Source: Gammaproteobacteria bacterium (lineage in GTDB: Bacteria > Pseudomonadota > Gammaproteobacteria > S144-34). Taken from it: a DNA stretch of 13,640 bases. Position numbers and translations under genes: made by a program. This document shows, piece by piece, positions 6,844-13,428 of the stretch. Numbering within the stretch: the first letter of the stretch is position 1; each line of letters begins with the position of its first letter. The notes below the pieces were generated by a model, which had not been told where the DNA came from, did no database searches, and saw nothing but the letters and a program-made list of their open reading frames with translations. The stretch is from contig WGBS01000303.1 of NCBI GenBank assembly GCA_015494165.1, positions 1-13,640 of the forward strand, read 5' to 3'.

Positions 6844-7251
6844 TCAGGCGCTCTGCCAGGCGAAGATGCAGTCGAGGTGGGCGCGGATGGCGATCAGCCC
6901 GTCGAGGCCGTCGTCGATCATCACCGCGAGCGGCGCGCGCCCGCCGAAGCGGCGGTTGGCGCGCTGCAGCCACACCACGGTCATGGCGGGATCGCGCGGG
7001 AAGGTGGTGCGCAACGCCTCGGCGATGCCCACCAGGTGCTCGACGCGCTCCATCAGGTCGAGGTTGTCCGTGGGGAAGGGCGTGCCCTGCCGATAGCGCC
7101 GCAGCACCTGCTTCGGGGTGTCGGGCGGGAAGCCGAGCACGGCGAGCTGGTCCTCGTCGCGCAGCCCCCACACGTCGAGCATGTGCATGACGGCGCGCGT
7201 CAGCTCCGCCTGGTCGGTCAGGGTCATCTCGTGCATCTTCGGGGTGCTCAC
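6844..7251 (-). CDS. Xre/MbcA/ParS-type antitoxin-like protein (DUF2384 family), no toxin beside it
   Basis: A 135-residue protein. I chose the GTG start because GGAGGAGAGG lies 4 nt upstream of it; a Met at codon 6 is the alternative. The N-terminal half (about 15-58) is helical and fits the degenerate Xre-like helix-turn-helix of this family. The C-terminal half (about 70-130) carries the toxin-binding region, with VVWLQRANRRFGGRAPLAVM matching the family pattern W-x-x-x-x-N-x-x-F-x-G-x-x-P-x-x-x-M. Family members usually neutralise a RES-domain ADP-ribosylating toxin that follows in the same operon. Here the next gene downstream, 94 nt away, is a TSUP transporter, and no RES gene is in the window. 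It may therefore be an orphan regulator. It is divergent from the MFS gene. Confidence 0.85.
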   Translation of the reverse strand: MSTPKMHEMTLTDQAELTRAVMHMLDVWGLRDEDQLAVLGFPPDTPKQVLRRYRQGTPFPTDNLDLMERVEHLVGIAEALRTTFPRDPAMTVVWLQRANRRFGGRAPLAVMIDDGLDGLIAIRAHLDCIFAWQSA

Positions 7252-7388
7252 GGCCCTCTCCTCCGCGCGTGCCGCGACGCGGACCTGACGCGGGTCAGAT
7301 TTCCATGGCTCCACCTTAGCAGAACCGGCCCCGCCGCACCACGCCGCGGCGCTGGCGCCGCCGGCGCGCGCCCCGCATCCTATGGCCC
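7252..7388. promoter_or_regulatory. Divergent intergenic region with a CTGAC/GTCAG inverted repeat
   Basis: These 137 nt separate two divergent genes. A 14-nt inverted repeat CTGACGCGGGTCAG (5-bp arms, 4-nt centre) lies at 7285-7298, followed by a relatively AT-rich patch GATTTCCATGG. No strong sigma-70 promoter is visible in either direction. The repeat could be an operator for the HTH-containing protein whose start lies 34 nt away, but this is a guess. Confidence 0.35.
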
Positions 7389-8663
7389 ATGCGCGCGGCA
7401 GGAGACGCCGAAACCAGACGCTCGGTGTGGGCATGGGCGCTCTACGACTGGGGCAACTCGGCCTTCGCCACGGCGGTGGTGGCGAGCCTCTTCCCCGTCC
7501 TGCTCAAGGGCTGGTGGGGCGGCGGGCTGCCGGCCACCCGCACCACCTTCCTGCTCGGGCTCGTGAGCGCCGCGGTGGCGCTCGCCGTCGCGGTGCTCGC
7601 GCCGCTGCTCGGCGCGGTGTCCGACGGGCTCGGCCTGCGCCGCTTCTTTCTCGGCGCCTTCGCCGCCCTCGGTGCGGCGGCGACCGCCGCCCTCGCGCTG
7701 CCGGCCGCCGGAGAATGGCGCGCCGCGCTGGCGCTCTACGGCATCGCCGCCCTCGGCTTCGGGGCGGCCAACGTGTTCTACGACGCGCTGCTGACCGCGG
7801 TGGCGCGCCCGCGCGACTACGAGCGTGTCTCCGCCCTCGGCTACGCGCTCGGCTACCTCGGCGGGGGGCTCTTCTTCGCGCTCGCGACCGGCGCTATCCT
7901 CGCCCACGGCCGCCTGGGCCTCGGCTCGGCGGAGACCGCGGCGCGCTGGGCGCTCGTGGCGACGGCGCTGTGGTGGGCCGCCTTCACCGTACCCGTGCTG
8001 CGCGCGGTGCGCGAGGGACGTCCGCGCGCGCGGCCCGGCGTGGCGGGCGCGATCGCCGGGGGCTGGGCGCGGCTGCGCGGCACCTTCCGTGAGGTGCGTC
8101 GCCTGCGGCCGGTGGCCTGGTTCCTGCTCGCCTACTGGCTGTACATCGACGGCGTCAACACCGTCTTCCGCATGGCGGCCGACTACGGCGCCGCCCTCGG
8201 GCTCGCCCCGCGCCACCTGCTGCTCGCGCTGCTGCTGACGCAGTTCGTCTCCTTCCCGGCGGCGCTCGCCTTCGGCCGCATCGGCGCGCGCTGGGGTCCG
8301 CGCGCCGGCATCCGGCTCGGGCTCGCCGTCTACGCGGCCGTGACGCTGGGTGCCTGGTTCGTCGCCGAGGCGTGGCACTTCTACGCGCTCGCGGTGGCGA
8401 TCGGGCTGGTGCAGGGCGGGGTGCAGGCGCTCAGCCGCGCCTGGTACGCGCGGCTCGTGCCGGCCGCGTGCGCAGCAGAGTTCTTCGGCTTCTACAACGT
8501 GGTGGGGCGCTTCGCGGCGATACTCGGGCCGCTCGCCGTCGGCGTGACGGCGGAGCTCACCGGCAGCCACCGCGCGGCGCTGCTGGTGCTGCTCGCCTTC
8601 TTCGGCGGCGGCGCGCTGCTGCTCGCGCGCGTGCCGCCCGCGGCCGGCGGCCTCAGGCGCTGA
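7389..8663 (+). CDS. MFS transporter, UMF1/Atg22-like family
   Basis: A 424-residue inner-membrane transporter with about 12 hydrophobic segments. The N-terminal signature WALYDWGNSAFATAV (14-28) is typical of the UMF1 branch of the major facilitator superfamily, which is related to the vacuolar effluxer Atg22. The inter-helix loop LLGAVSDGLGLRRFFLG fits the MFS loop 2-3 motif, and SALGYALGYLGGGL marks transmembrane helix 5. The second half contains GLVQGGVQALSRAWYARLVP, also typical of this family. Substrates of bacterial members are poorly known; amino acid or metabolite efflux is a family-level guess. No Shine-Dalgarno is visible before the ATG; an out-of-frame ATG lies 7 nt upstream. Its 3' end overlaps the convergent PilZ gene by 11 nt. 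Confidence 0.9.
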   Translation: MRAAGDAETRRSVWAWALYDWGNSAFATAVVASLFPVLLKGWWGGGLPATRTTFLLGLVSAAVALAVAVLAPLLGAVSDGLGLRRFFLGAFAALGAAATAALALPAAGEWRAALALYGIAALGFGAANVFYDALLTAVARPRDYERVSALGYALGYLGGGLFFALATGAILAHGRLGLGSAETAARWALVATALWWAAFTVPVLRAVREGRPRARPGVAGAIAGGWARLRGTFREVRRLRPVAWFLLAYWLYIDGVNTVFRMAADYGAALGLAPRHLLLALLLTQFVSFPAALAFGRIGARWGPRAGIRLGLAVYAAVTLGAWFVAEAWHFYALAVAIGLVQGGVQALSRAWYARLVPAACAAEFFGFYNVVGRFAAILGPLAVGVTAELTGSHRAALLVLLAFFGGGALLLARVPPAAGGLRR

Positions 8664-8666
8664 GGC
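8650..8666. terminator. Hairpin spanning the stop codons of the convergent MFS and PilZ genes
   Basis: GCCTCAGGCGCTGAGGC forms a perfect 7-bp stem with a 3-nt loop. Its two arms hold the stop codons of both genes (TCA on plus at 8653-8655 for PilZ, TGA at 8661-8663 for MFS). It could act as a bidirectional terminator or an RNA 3'-end stabiliser. There is no T-run on either side, so classical intrinsic termination is doubtful. Confidence 0.4.
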
Positions 8667-9006
8667 GCCGCGGTGCGTCGCGCAGCAGGTCGCGCAGGGC
8701 GCGGACCACCTCGAGGTCGATGCGGTCGAAACGCACCGCCACACCCTCGTCGGTGTGGTAGACGGCGTGCCCGCGCACCGTGCAGTGCGCCTCCTGCGGC
8801 TGGCGCCCCGGGCCGGTGCGGCACGGGAAGCGCAGCAGCACCTCGCGGTAGCGCGGCAGCTCGCGGTCGTCGGTCAGCAGGAAGGCGCCACCGAAGCTGA
8901 GGTCGCGTGTGCGCGCGCGCAGCAGGCGGCGCGTGGGCTGCCTGCCGCAGCAGTAGACCTCGACCTCGACCTCGACGGGGCGCCGCTCGCTCCAGCGTCG
9001 GTCCAT
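8653..9006 (-). CDS. PilZ-domain protein (cyclic di-GMP binding)
   Basis: A 117-residue single-domain PilZ protein. Both c-di-GMP binding motifs are present: RxxxR at Arg 4-Arg 8 (RWSER) and DxSxxG at Asp 35-Gly 40 (DLSFGG). The usual VEVEVEVY strand lies between them. The beta-barrel continues to about residue 100 and ends with a short helix (LEVVRALRDLLRDAP). A single-domain PilZ protein usually relays c-di-GMP to motility, pili or polysaccharide machinery; the partner cannot be told from sequence. The ATG has a strong GGAGGAGAA ribosome site. It lies 47 nt downstream of gluQ on the same strand, with a possible -10 box TATAGT at the gluQ stop codon (9058-9053) but no -35 box. It may be transcribed alone or read through from dksA-gluQ. 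Confidence 0.9.
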   Translation of the reverse strand: MDRRWSERRPVEVEVEVYCCGRQPTRRLLRARTRDLSFGGAFLLTDDRELPRYREVLLRFPCRTGPGRQPQEAHCTVRGHAVYHTDEGVAVRFDRIDLEVVRALRDLLRDAPRRLSA

Positions 9007-9053
9007 GGTTCTTCTCCTCCGGCGCGACGGGACGCTCGCGCGTCCTCGCCCAA

Positions 9054-10022
9054 CTATAGACCACGCGGCGCCGAGGGGGTGCCGGAGGCCGGGCGCTTCC
9101 TGACGGGCGGCACGCGGCGCACGGACCACCGGCTCACGGCCCAGGCCAGAAGCTCGGCGGGTGGCGCGCCGCGCAGCGCCGCCGGCACCGGGTGCCCCAG
9201 GAAGGTGAGGGCACGCTCGAGCGCTGCGCCCGGCCGGCGCAGGTCGACGGGGGCGGCGCCGGTCTGCTTGCTGAGCTTGCTGCCGTCGGGCGCGGTGGCC
9301 ACCGGCAGGTGGAGGTAGCGCGGTGCCGGCAGGCCGAGAAGGCGCTGCAGGTGCAGGTGGCACCAGGTGGCCTCCAGCAGGTCGGCGCCGCGCACCACGT
9401 CGGTCACGCCCTGCTCGGCGTCGTCCACCACCACGGCCAGGTGATAGGCCGTCAGGCCATCGCGGCGGCGGACGACGAAGTCGCCGACACTCTCGGCGAG
9501 GCGCGCGCCGTGGCGGCCCTGCAGGCGGTCTTCGAAGGAGACCGCCGCGCCGTCCACCCGCACGCGCACGGCGTGCGGGCCGTCGTCCACGGTCCCGGCG
9601 CGGCAGGTGCCGGGATAGACCGGGCCGAGGGGGCCGTGGCGGCGCGCCCTGCGGGCCACCCGCGCGCGCGAGCACGCGCACCGGTAGGCGTGGCCCGCGC
9701 GCTCGAGCGAGGCCAGCGCCTCGCGGTAGCGCTCGGCGCGCGCGCTCTGGTAGAGCACGGGCCCGTCCCAGTGCAGCCCGAGGGTCTCGAGGGCGGCGAG
9801 GATCGCGGCGGCCGCCCCCGGCACCTCGCGCGGCGGATCGAGGTCCTCGATGCGCACCAGCCACTCGCCGCCGTGGGCGCGCGCGTCGAGCCAGCTCCCG
9901 AGGGCGGCGACCAGCGAGCCGAAATGGAGCGGGCCCGTCGGCGAGGGTGCGAAGCGGCCGCGGTAGGCGGGGGCGCGGGTGCCGGCCGCCGAGGGGGGCG
10001 CCGCGGTCCCCTGGCGCGCCAT
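9054..10022 (-). CDS. gluQ: Glutamyl-Q tRNA(Asp) synthetase
   Basis: GluQ (also YadB) attaches glutamate to the queuosine base at position 34 of tRNA(Asp). It is a truncated glutamyl-tRNA synthetase without the anticodon-binding domain. At 322 residues it is slightly longer than the E. coli protein because of a 20-residue Ala/Pro-rich start and a C-terminal extension of about 25 residues rich in Arg and Pro. The HIGH-like region is PSPTGPLHFGSL (27-38), the zinc site is Cys 115, Cys 117, Tyr 136 and Cys 140, and the KMSKS-like loop is KLSKQ (249-253). The RIEDLDPPRE motif follows at 57-66. No clear ribosome site is seen before the ATG, and a later start is possible. It follows dksA by 10 nt, the conserved gammaproteobacterial dksA-gluQ order. 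Confidence 0.95.
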   Translation of the reverse strand: MARQGTAAPPSAAGTRAPAYRGRFAPSPTGPLHFGSLVAALGSWLDARAHGGEWLVRIEDLDPPREVPGAAAAILAALETLGLHWDGPVLYQSARAERYREALASLERAGHAYRCACSRARVARRARRHGPLGPVYPGTCRAGTVDDGPHAVRVRVDGAAVSFEDRLQGRHGARLAESVGDFVVRRRDGLTAYHLAVVVDDAEQGVTDVVRGADLLEATWCHLHLQRLLGLPAPRYLHLPVATAPDGSKLSKQTGAAPVDLRRPGAALERALTFLGHPVPAALRGAPPAELLAWAVSRWSVRRVPPVRKRPASGTPSAPRGL

Positions 10023-10032
10023 GGCCGGCCGA

Positions 10033-10740
10033 TCAGAGGCCCATCTGGCGCTCGCGCACCTCGTCGAGGGTCTTGCAGTCGATGCAAAGGGTGGCGGTGG
10101 GCCGCGCCTCGAGCCTGCGGATGCCGATCTCCACGCCGCAGGACTCGCAGTAGCCGTACTCGCCGTCCTCGATGCGCTTGAGCGCCTCGTCGATCTTGCG
10201 GATCAGCTTGCGCTCGCGGTCGCGCGTGCGCAGCTCGAGGCTGAACTCCTCCTCCTGGGTGGCGCGGTCGTTGGGATCGGGGAAGTTGCCCGCCTCGTCC
10301 TGCATGTGGTGGACGGTGCGGTCGACCTCCTCCATGAGCTCGCGCTTCCAGGCCAGCAGGATCTGGCGGAAGTGCTCGAGCTGCCGCTCGTTCATGTACT
10401 CCTCGCCCTTGCGCGGCTGGTAGGGCTTGAAGCCGCGGATCGGGCCCACCTCCAGCCCCGCGCCGGCGGCCGCTGAGGTCCTGGGCTTCGCGGAAGCGGC
10501 GGCCTTGCGCTGCGGCGCCGCCTTCTTCGCTGTCCGGCTCGCCGCCTTTGTGGTCGCCTTCTTCGTCGCGGCCTTTCTGGCCGTCTTCGCCGCGGCGGGC
10601 TTCTTCGCAGTCTGGCTGGCCGTCTTCTTCGCGGCCGCCTTCTTCGTCGCCGCCTTCTTGGCAGCCGTCTTCTTGGTCGCCGCCTTCTTCCCGCTCTTGG
10701 CGGCGGTGGTGGTGCCCGTCTTGCGCTTGGTGGCAGGCAT
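10033..10740 (-). CDS. dksA: RNA polymerase-binding transcription factor DksA with a Lys/Ala-rich N-terminal tail
   Basis: DksA binds the RNA polymerase secondary channel and, with ppGpp, mediates the stringent response. This protein has 235 residues against about 150 in E. coli. Residues 116-235 are canonical: a coiled coil with the tip motif DPNDRA (Asp 155, Asp 158, Ala 160), the stretch TQEEEFSLELRTRDRERKLI, and a zinc finger with Cys 198, 201, 219 and 222. Residues 1-95 are an extra basic tail of repeated KKAA/TKKAAA units, with 24 Lys in the first 85 residues and no acidic residue until Glu 97, resembling histone H1 or AlgP-type tails. The first ATG has a GAGG 2 nt upstream and a good promoter farther up, so the tail is probably really translated. 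A shorter start at Met 116 would give a protein shorter than normal DksA. gluQ follows 10 nt downstream. Confidence 0.95.
   Translation of the reverse strand: MPATKRKTGTTTAAKSGKKAATKKTAAKKAATKKAAAKKTASQTAKKPAAAKTARKAATKKATTKAASRTAKKAAPQRKAAASAKPRTSAAAGAGLEVGPIRGFKPYQPRKGEEYMNERQLEHFRQILLAWKRELMEEVDRTVHHMQDEAGNFPDPNDRATQEEEFSLELRTRDRERKLIRKIDEALKRIEDGEYGYCESCGVEIGIRRLEARPTATLCIDCKTLDEVRERQMGL
10471..10727 (-). repeat. Low-complexity tandem coding repeat (Lys/Ala tail of DksA)
   Basis: Seen on the plus strand as many imperfect copies of GCCGCCTTCTTCG-like units. On the coding strand these read as AAG-AAG-GCG-GCG triplets encoding KKAA repeats. The copies vary at third positions and in spacing, so this is an aged coding repeat under selection for composition rather than a fresh tandem expansion. 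Slippage-driven length variation between strains is expected. Confidence 0.8.
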
Positions 10741-10786
10741 GTCCTCGCACTCCGGGGCCCCGCGGGCCCGCCGAACAAATCGGGGT

Positions 10787-10815
10787 TCTATACCAGAAGG
10801 GGGGTGGGGCCGCAA
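10787..10815 (-). promoter_or_regulatory. Sigma-70 promoter for dksA
   Basis: On the minus strand TTGCGG (10815-10810) and TATAGA (10792-10787) are separated by exactly 17 nt, and a TGG precedes the -10 box as an extended -10 element. The predicted +1 is near 10780, giving a leader of about 40 nt. That leader contains two self-complementary GGGCCC words (10755-10768) able to form a short GC-rich hairpin before the GAGG. The sequence after the -10 box is GC-rich (AACCCCG). Confidence 0.55.
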
Positions 10816-10844
10816 GCGAGGGCGCTGCGCTATGCTTGGCCGCC

Positions 10845-11651
10845 ATGGCGCCTGCGGCGCTCATCTTCGACGTCGACGGCACCCTCGCCGAGACCGAGCA
10901 CGAGGGGCACCGTCCCGCCTTCAACGAGGCCTTCCGCGAGGCGGGCCTCGACTGGCGCTGGGACGAGGACCTCTACGGCGAGCTGCTGGCCGTGACGGGC
11001 GGCAAGGAGCGCATCCGCCGCTACATCGAGCGCCATCGCCCGGGCTTCCGCCCTCCCGCGGGGGTCTCCCTCGACGAGCTCGTCGCGCGGCTGCACCGCG
11101 CCAAGAACGCGGCCTTCGCGCGGCGCGTGCGCGAAGGCGCGCTGGGGCTGCGGCCCGGCGTGGCGCGCCTGCTGCGCGAGGCGCGCGCGGCCGGCGTGCC
11201 GCTCGCGATCGCCACCACCACCTCGCCCGAGAACGTCGAGGCGCTGCTGCGGCACACGCTGGGCGCGGACGCCCCGGGCTGGTTCGACGTGGTGGTCGCG
11301 GGCGACATGGTCTCGGCCAAGAAGCCCTCGCCCGAGGTCTACGAGCGCGCGGTGCAGGCCCTCGGCGTGGACCCCGGCCGCTGCGTGGCCTTCGAGGACT
11401 CGGCGCACGGCGTGGCCGCGGCGCGCGGCGCCGGCGTGCCGGTGGTGGTGACCCCGAGCCACTACACGCGGGGGGAGGACTTCGACGGCGCCATCCTCGT
11501 GGTCGAGCACCTGGGCGAGCCCGGCAGTCCGGCGCGCGTGCTCGACGGCACCGCGGCGGCCCGTGTCGGGCCGCGCTGTGTGGTGGATCTCGCGCTGCTC
11601 GCGGGGCTGGTGGCGGGCACGGGCGCGTCGGCCGGCGGGGCGGCGCGGTGA
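10845..11651 (+). CDS. cbbY: CbbY-type HAD phosphatase (xylulose-1,5-bisphosphate phosphatase)
   Basis: A 268-residue haloacid-dehalogenase-fold phosphatase. CbbY removes xylulose-1,5-bisphosphate, a misfire product that inhibits RuBisCO, and so supports the Calvin cycle. HAD motif I is DVDGT (9-13) followed by LAETEHEGHRPAFNEAF, which closely follows Rhodobacter CbbY as I remember it. Other family marks are TGGKERI (51-57) in the cap, ATTTSPENVEAL (motif II, Thr 124-126), AGDMVSAKKPSPEVY (motif III, Lys 160) and FEDSAHG (motif IV, Glu 184/Asp 185). The last 25 residues form an Ala/Gly-rich extension. The ATG lacks a strong ribosome site. The stop overlaps the aminotransferase start by 4 nt. 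No RuBisCO gene is in the window, so the Calvin link rests on family knowledge. Confidence 0.9.
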   Translation: MAPAALIFDVDGTLAETEHEGHRPAFNEAFREAGLDWRWDEDLYGELLAVTGGKERIRRYIERHRPGFRPPAGVSLDELVARLHRAKNAAFARRVREGALGLRPGVARLLREARAAGVPLAIATTTSPENVEALLRHTLGADAPGWFDVVVAGDMVSAKKPSPEVYERAVQALGVDPGRCVAFEDSAHGVAAARGAGVPVVVTPSHYTRGEDFDGAILVVEHLGEPGSPARVLDGTAAARVGPRCVVDLALLAGLVAGTGASAGGAAR

Positions 11652-12817
11652 GCGGAGGCTGCCCGCGCCCGCCGGCGCCGCGCGTGGCGGGCATCGAGCC
11701 CTTCCGTGTCATGGCGCTCTTGGCGCGCGCCCGCGCGCTCGAGGCCGCCGGGCGCGATGTCGTGCACATGGAGATCGGCGAGCCCGACTTCCCGCCGCCC
11801 GCGCCGGTGGTGCGCGCGGCGCAGGCGGCGCTCGCCGCCGGGGAGACACATTACACGCCGGCCGGCGGCCTGCCGGCGCTGCGCGAGGCCATCGCGCGCT
11901 GGTACCGCGAGCGCTTCCGTGTGGCCGTGCCGGCGGAGCGCATCCTGGTGACGCCCGGCGCCTCCGGCGCGCTGCACCTGGTGCTCGCCGCGCTCGCCGG
12001 CCCCGGGGACCGTGTCCTGCTGCCTGCGCCCGGCTATCCCTGCAACCGCCACCTGGTGCGCCTGGTGGAGGGCGAGGCGGTCGCGCTCCCGGCCGAGGGC
12101 CCGCAAGGCGGGCCCCGCCCGCAGGACGTGCGCGCCGCGGGCCCGGCGGCCGCGGTGCTCGCCGCCACTCCCGCCAACCCGACGGGTGCCGTGCTCGGGC
12201 GCGACGTGCTCGCGGCGCTCGCCGACGCCGCCCGCGAGACGGGCGCCTGCCTCGTGTGCGACGAGATCTACCAGGGGCTGGTCTACGAGGGCGAGGCCTG
12301 CACGGTGCTCGAGGTCGCGCCCGGCGCCTTCGTGGTCAACAGCTTCTCGAAGTACTTCGGCATGACGGGCTGGCGCCTCGGGTGGGTGGTGGCGCCGGAG
12401 GGATGGGTCGGGCCGCTCGAGCGCCTGGCCCAGAACCTCTACCTTGCGCCGCCGACGCTTTCGCAGCACGCCGCGCTCGCGGCCTTCGAGGACCAGAGCC
12501 TCGCCGAGCTCGAGCGCCGGCGCGAGGCCTTCCGCGCGCGCCGCGACTTCCTCGCCCCGGCCCTGGAGTCGCTCGGCCTGCGGCTCGTGGCGCCGCCGGC
12601 GGGCGCGTTCTACCTCTACGCGGACTGCAGCGCCTTCACCGGCGACGCGGAGAGCTTCGCCGTGCGCCTGCTCGAGGAGGCGGGCGTGGCGGTCACGCCG
12701 GGCGCCGACTTCGGGGGAGCCGAGGCCGCGGTGCGGCTGCGCTTCGCCTACACGACCTCCATCGAGCGCCTGCGCGAGGGCGTCGCGCGCCTGCGCGCAT
12801 TCCTGCGCCGCGCCTGA
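11648..12817 (+). CDS. Class I/II pyridoxal-phosphate aminotransferase (aspartate/aromatic aminotransferase-like)
   Basis: A 389-residue fold-type I aminotransferase. The start is the GTG in a GTGA overlap with cbbY, which gives the usual N-terminus VAGIEPFRVMALLARARALE; the ATG at 11711 would cut into this conserved part. Key residues are visible: GASGALHL (104-111) for the phosphate site, Asn 177 in ANPTG, Asp 205 and Tyr 208 in CDEIYQG, and the PLP Schiff-base Lys 235 in NSFSKYFGMTGWRLGW, with Arg 243 and Arg 363 as phosphate- and carboxylate-binding candidates. The substrate is not certain: alanine, aspartate and aromatic amino acids are all possible for this subfamily. Overlap with cbbY implies coupled translation, although no shared pathway is obvious. 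Confidence 0.92.
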   Translation: MSGGCPRPPAPRVAGIEPFRVMALLARARALEAAGRDVVHMEIGEPDFPPPAPVVRAAQAALAAGETHYTPAGGLPALREAIARWYRERFRVAVPAERILVTPGASGALHLVLAALAGPGDRVLLPAPGYPCNRHLVRLVEGEAVALPAEGPQGGPRPQDVRAAGPAAAVLAATPANPTGAVLGRDVLAALADAARETGACLVCDEIYQGLVYEGEACTVLEVAPGAFVVNSFSKYFGMTGWRLGWVVAPEGWVGPLERLAQNLYLAPPTLSQHAALAAFEDQSLAELERRREAFRARRDFLAPALESLGLRLVAPPAGAFYLYADCSAFTGDAESFAVRLLEEAGVAVTPGADFGGAEAAVRLRFAYTTSIERLREGVARLRAFLRRA

Positions 12818-12829
12818 CCGAGGGGCCCG

Positions 12830-12847
12830 GCGGCGACCGCGGCTTTT
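12830..12847 (+). terminator. Weak intrinsic-terminator-like hairpin after the aminotransferase gene
   Basis: A 4-bp stem GCGG/CCGC with loop CGA (12830-12840) is followed by GGC and a run of four T. This is the only T-run near a gene end in the window. The stem is short, so the call is tentative. A second hairpin, ACGCGCC/GGCGCGT with loop GGGTCA (12869-12888), lies downstream without a T-run. Confidence 0.25.
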
Positions 12848-12855
12848 GCCCGTCC

Positions 12856-12888
12856 GGGTCAGCTTCTGACGCGCCGGGTCAGGCGCGT
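12856..12888. promoter_or_regulatory. Array of TGAC/GTCA half-sites upstream of the sigma-54 promoter
   Basis: Within 33 nt there are three half-sites, GTCAG, CTGAC and GTCAG, in alternating orientation. They form GTCAG-CTT-CTGAC (12858-12870) and, overlapping it, a 7-bp perfect inverted repeat ACGCGCC/GGCGCGT around GGGTCA (12869-12888). They lie about 86-118 nt upstream of the predicted pilin start site, where sigma-54 activators usually bind. Which activator would use them is not known. Confidence 0.4.
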
Positions 12889-12947
12889 GAGCTGGTCCGC
12901 ACACGTTCCGTGACGCAGCGCACTGTTTTCCAAGGACCTGCTCGGCC

Positions 12948-12963
12948 CGGCACGGCGCTTGCA
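12948..12963 (+). promoter_or_regulatory. Sigma-54 (RpoN) promoter for the pilin-like gene
   Basis: CGGCACGGCGCTTGCA matches the -24/-12 consensus TGGCACG-N4-TTGCW except for the first base. The invariant GG (12949-12950) and GC (12961-12962) have the required 10 nt between them. The predicted +1 is near 12974, leaving a leader of about 29 nt. Pilin genes in gammaproteobacteria are often RpoN/PilR dependent, which fits. Confidence 0.7.
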
Positions 12964-13002
12964 CGGGGCTGACGGAGGGTCTGGGAACCGGGTGTCGACG
13001 CG

Positions 13003-13428
13003 ATGGGCACGTGCAGGTGCGCCCCCGGCGGGCGAAGCCGGGGCCTGACGCTGATCGAGCTGCTCGTCACGCTCGCCGTGCTGGTGATCCTGCTCACGGT
13101 GGCGGTGCCGGGCATGCGCAACTTCATCAAGAACAACCGCCTCACGGCGGCCGCCAACGGGCTCGCCACGACCATGGCGCTCGCGCGCAGCGAGGCGGTG
13201 CGCCGGGGACGCCCCGTCACGGTGTGCGCCAGCGCGGGCGGCACCGCCTGCGACGGCGCCGCGTGGGCCGACGGCTGGATCGTGTTCGTGGACCAGGGCA
13301 CGCCCGGAACGGTCGACGGCAGCGACGAGATCGTCCGCGTCTTCGGCGATGCCGGCGACGGCGTGACCATCGACCTCGGGGGGATGAGCTACGTGCGGTT
13401 CCTGGCCACGGGGGAGCTCGACACCTGA
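13003..13428 (+). CDS. FimT/GspH-family type IV prepilin (minor pilin)
   Basis: A 141-residue prepilin. The leader MGTCRCAPGGRSRG is followed by the prepilin peptidase site: cleavage after Gly 14 and Glu at +5 of the mature protein (LTLIELLVTLAVLVILLTVAVP). The hydrophobic N-terminal helix runs on into RNFIKNNRLTAAANGLATTMALARSEAVRRGRPVTVC, the GspH/FimT/FimU pattern. Cys 75 and Cys 83 probably form a loop disulfide, followed by WADGWIVFVDQGTPG, again typical of FimT/FimU. The protein ends at FLATGELDT, earlier than usual; the last strands and C-terminal Cys region seen in many relatives are missing. Neither other frame after the stop restores them, so this looks like a short variant rather than a simple frameshift. 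The ribosome site is weak; the nearest GGAGGG is about 24 nt upstream. Minor pilins prime type IV pilus assembly. Confidence 0.85.
   Translation: MGTCRCAPGGRSRGLTLIELLVTLAVLVILLTVAVPGMRNFIKNNRLTAAANGLATTMALARSEAVRRGRPVTVCASAGGTACDGAAWADGWIVFVDQGTPGTVDGSDEIVRVFGDAGDGVTIDLGGMSYVRFLATGELDT

Noticed and set aside
10500..10735. CRISPR-like or minisatellite repeat
   Set aside because: The repeats are imperfect, in frame, and encode the KKAA tail of DksA. There are no spacers of constant length.
10831..10836. TATGCT as a -10 box for cbbY
   Set aside because: No -35 box is found at a proper distance, and the box is only 8 nt before the ATG. The evidence is too weak to annotate.
12869..12888. 7-bp hairpin as an intrinsic terminator of the aminotransferase gene
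   Set aside because: No T-run follows, and the element overlaps the half-site array at the position expected for an activator site, so it was listed as regulatory instead.
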